NCBI GenBank assembly: GCA_025716855.1
Contig: JAIXMQ010000049.1
Location: 124,001-188,000, forward strand
Direction: 5' to 3'
From: Pilaira anomala
Taxonomy: Eukaryota; Mucoromycota; Mucoromycetes; Mucorales; Mucoraceae
Length of the DNA: 64,000 nucleotides
A model generated the notes under the pieces. The model searched no databases, was not told the DNA's origin, and was given only the letters and a program-made list of their open reading frames with translations. The position numbers and the translations under genes are program-made. This document shows, one piece after another, positions 63,046-64,000 of this stretch. The stretch's first letter is position 1. Each line of letters begins with the position of its first letter.

Positions 63046-63399
63046 TTAACGGTACTATAAAACAAAAAGAGTTAACATACGAAGGCTATTTTTTTTTTTC
63101 TTTTTTTTTTACCTTGTGGAAACCAATATCGTTGGCGTATTCACGGAAACATTGACGACAGATGTTCAAGTTATACTTTCTAATCAAACCGGCTCTGTGA
63201 GCACAAACTCTACTATTGAATGACAACAAGTTACATTAGTTTTTTGTAATGTTTTTTTCTTCTTCTTCATATAAGCCACCAAGAAGAACTTTTTTTTTCC
63301 CCCTTTTTTTTTTTTGTTCGAAACTATCTATACATACCAGGCACGAGAGCCCTTACCGAAGGACTTGGGGTGAGAGTTCCAGACGTTAGCGTGGGCCAT
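63046..63399 (-). CDS. RPS29: 40S ribosomal protein uS14 (RPS29)
   Basis: Three exons on the minus strand (63338-63399, 63113-63212, 63046-63054) give 56 aa, exactly the family length. [20 protein letters not shown] leads to the zinc-binding CRVC...CRQC pairs ([20 protein letters not shown], then [14 protein letters not shown]) and the usual KYR end. It sits in the head of the small ribosomal subunit. The last exon encodes only two residues plus the stop. An AAGCCACC motif is present in intron 1 and upstream. Confidence 0.94.
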
Positions 63400-64000
63400 T
63401 GTGATATAGTTCAAACGTAAAAGAGGAGAGAAAGGGAGAATTTAACACTTGTGAGCCTCCTAAACGATATCTCCCCCCGCACTCATCTCCCGAACCAATT
63501 TTTTTCGTTCTTTTTTTTTTTTTTTTTGAAAATTTTTTGGCCTTGATGTCATCCTTTAAATAAGCCACCACTTCCCCGAATGATGATGATTACATGTTTT
63601 GTAGTTGGCAGCACCATCATCGGAATCATAATTATTATTATTTTTAAGGTCACTCCAAAAGTTTCTTTTTTTTTTTACCTGGTTTCCTTTTTCTCTTTTA
63701 ATTCACAAAGTTATTATTATTATTGTCTTTTAATTGTAAGTGATAAAATAGAAAAGAAAAGACCCTGTTTTTTTTTCCTTTCTTTAAATAGATATATTAA
63801 ATACAACGTGGTATTTATTAGCCTTTTAAGACAAGCAACAAAAATAATAATAAACAAGATATATACATTTTAAAAAAAAATATATTACAGTGGTTGTTTT
63901 ATAGCATAAGTTATTATTTTTATTTTACAAAAGGAAAGGCCCTGTGCTTTTTGTTGTAAGTAAATGGTTTATATCACTTCAGAAGATGGCAAAGAAAAGA
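63400..64000. other. Promoter of RPS29 and window end
   Basis: It contains AAGCCACC at 63562-63569 (163 bp before the RPS29 start, GGTGGCTT on the coding strand), T runs and ATT microsatellite patches. The last 15 bases (63986-64000) read ATG followed by basic codons (MAKKR) and might be the start of a plus-strand gene cut by the window edge; too short to judge. Confidence 0.45.
63562..63569 (-). promoter_or_regulatory. AAGCCACC/GGTGGCTT motif upstream of RPS29
   Basis: Exact match to the motif found twice upstream of RPS27A. Another exact copy lies in intron 1 of this gene (63273-63280). Confidence 0.45.

Noticed and set aside
63580..63873. Hydrophobic 97-codon frame upstream of RPS29
   Set aside because: Ile/Phe homopolymers from ATT/TTT-rich spacer; no supporting context.

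Overview
The window looks like nuclear DNA of a filamentous fungus, most likely an early-diverging one (Mucoromycota, Mucorales-like). The evidence is an AT-rich genome full of poly-A/poly-T tracts, many short introns (about 50-100 bp, GTAAGT-like donors, T-rich acceptors), fungal-only families (Sho1, Rtc4, Pho80-type cyclin) and genes usually absent from yeasts (a CHD6-9-like remodeller, a USP7-like MATH deubiquitinase, an MFSD10-like transporter). The species assignment is inference. I rebuilt exon chains by hand; in every multi-exon gene for which I give exons the total length is divisible by three.

Layout. 1-6.5 kb: 3' end of the V-ATPase catalytic subunit, then a 1802-aa chromodomain helicase. 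7.1-14.95 kb: a repeat block with a nested Tc1/mariner-like transposon and a small unknown gene. 15-20 kb: a GH47 alpha-mannosidase and a divergently transcribed MFS sugar transporter with a 5-nt microexon. 20.7-29 kb: Yippee protein, a Q-rich unknown, cap-binding protein CBP80, an Rtc4-like protein and a USP7-like deubiquitinase ending in a CaaX box. 29-37.8 kb: unknown low-complexity protein, Pho80-type cyclin, nucleoporin Nic96/Nup93 and a small unknown. 38-50 kb: secreted kelch protein, a His/Asn/Gly-rich tandem-repeat protein, TTC27/Emw1, MFSD10-like transporter and the osmosensor Sho1. 50.6-58.7 kb: a second copy of the repeat block. 59.4-63.4 kb: RPS27A with a degenerate ubiquitin, a short Sti1/Hop and RPS29.

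The two repeat blocks share a nearly identical core of about 4.85 kb (8107-12945 and 51535-56415), yet the 1616-bp transposon inside lies in opposite orientation in the two copies between identical flanks. One transposase is intact (447 aa); the other has a single nonsense codon. A 213-aa spliced gene in each core carries a cluster of substitutions confined to about 170 bp, many synonymous, while its flanks are almost unchanged, which suggests gene conversion from a divergent relative.

Functionally the unique genes are mostly housekeeping: chromatin, cap binding, nuclear pore, proteostasis (Sti1, USP7-like), ribosome (RPS27A, RPS29), glycoprotein trimming, transport and osmosensing. The most unusual items are the RPS27A fusion whose ubiquitin part has lost the I44 patch and the conjugation tail arginines, the Sti1 lacking TPR1-DP1 under a heat-shock-element-like promoter, the CaaX-tailed USP7-like enzyme, the inverted nested transposon, and an AAGCCACC motif shared by the promoters of RPS27A, RPS29 and TTC27.
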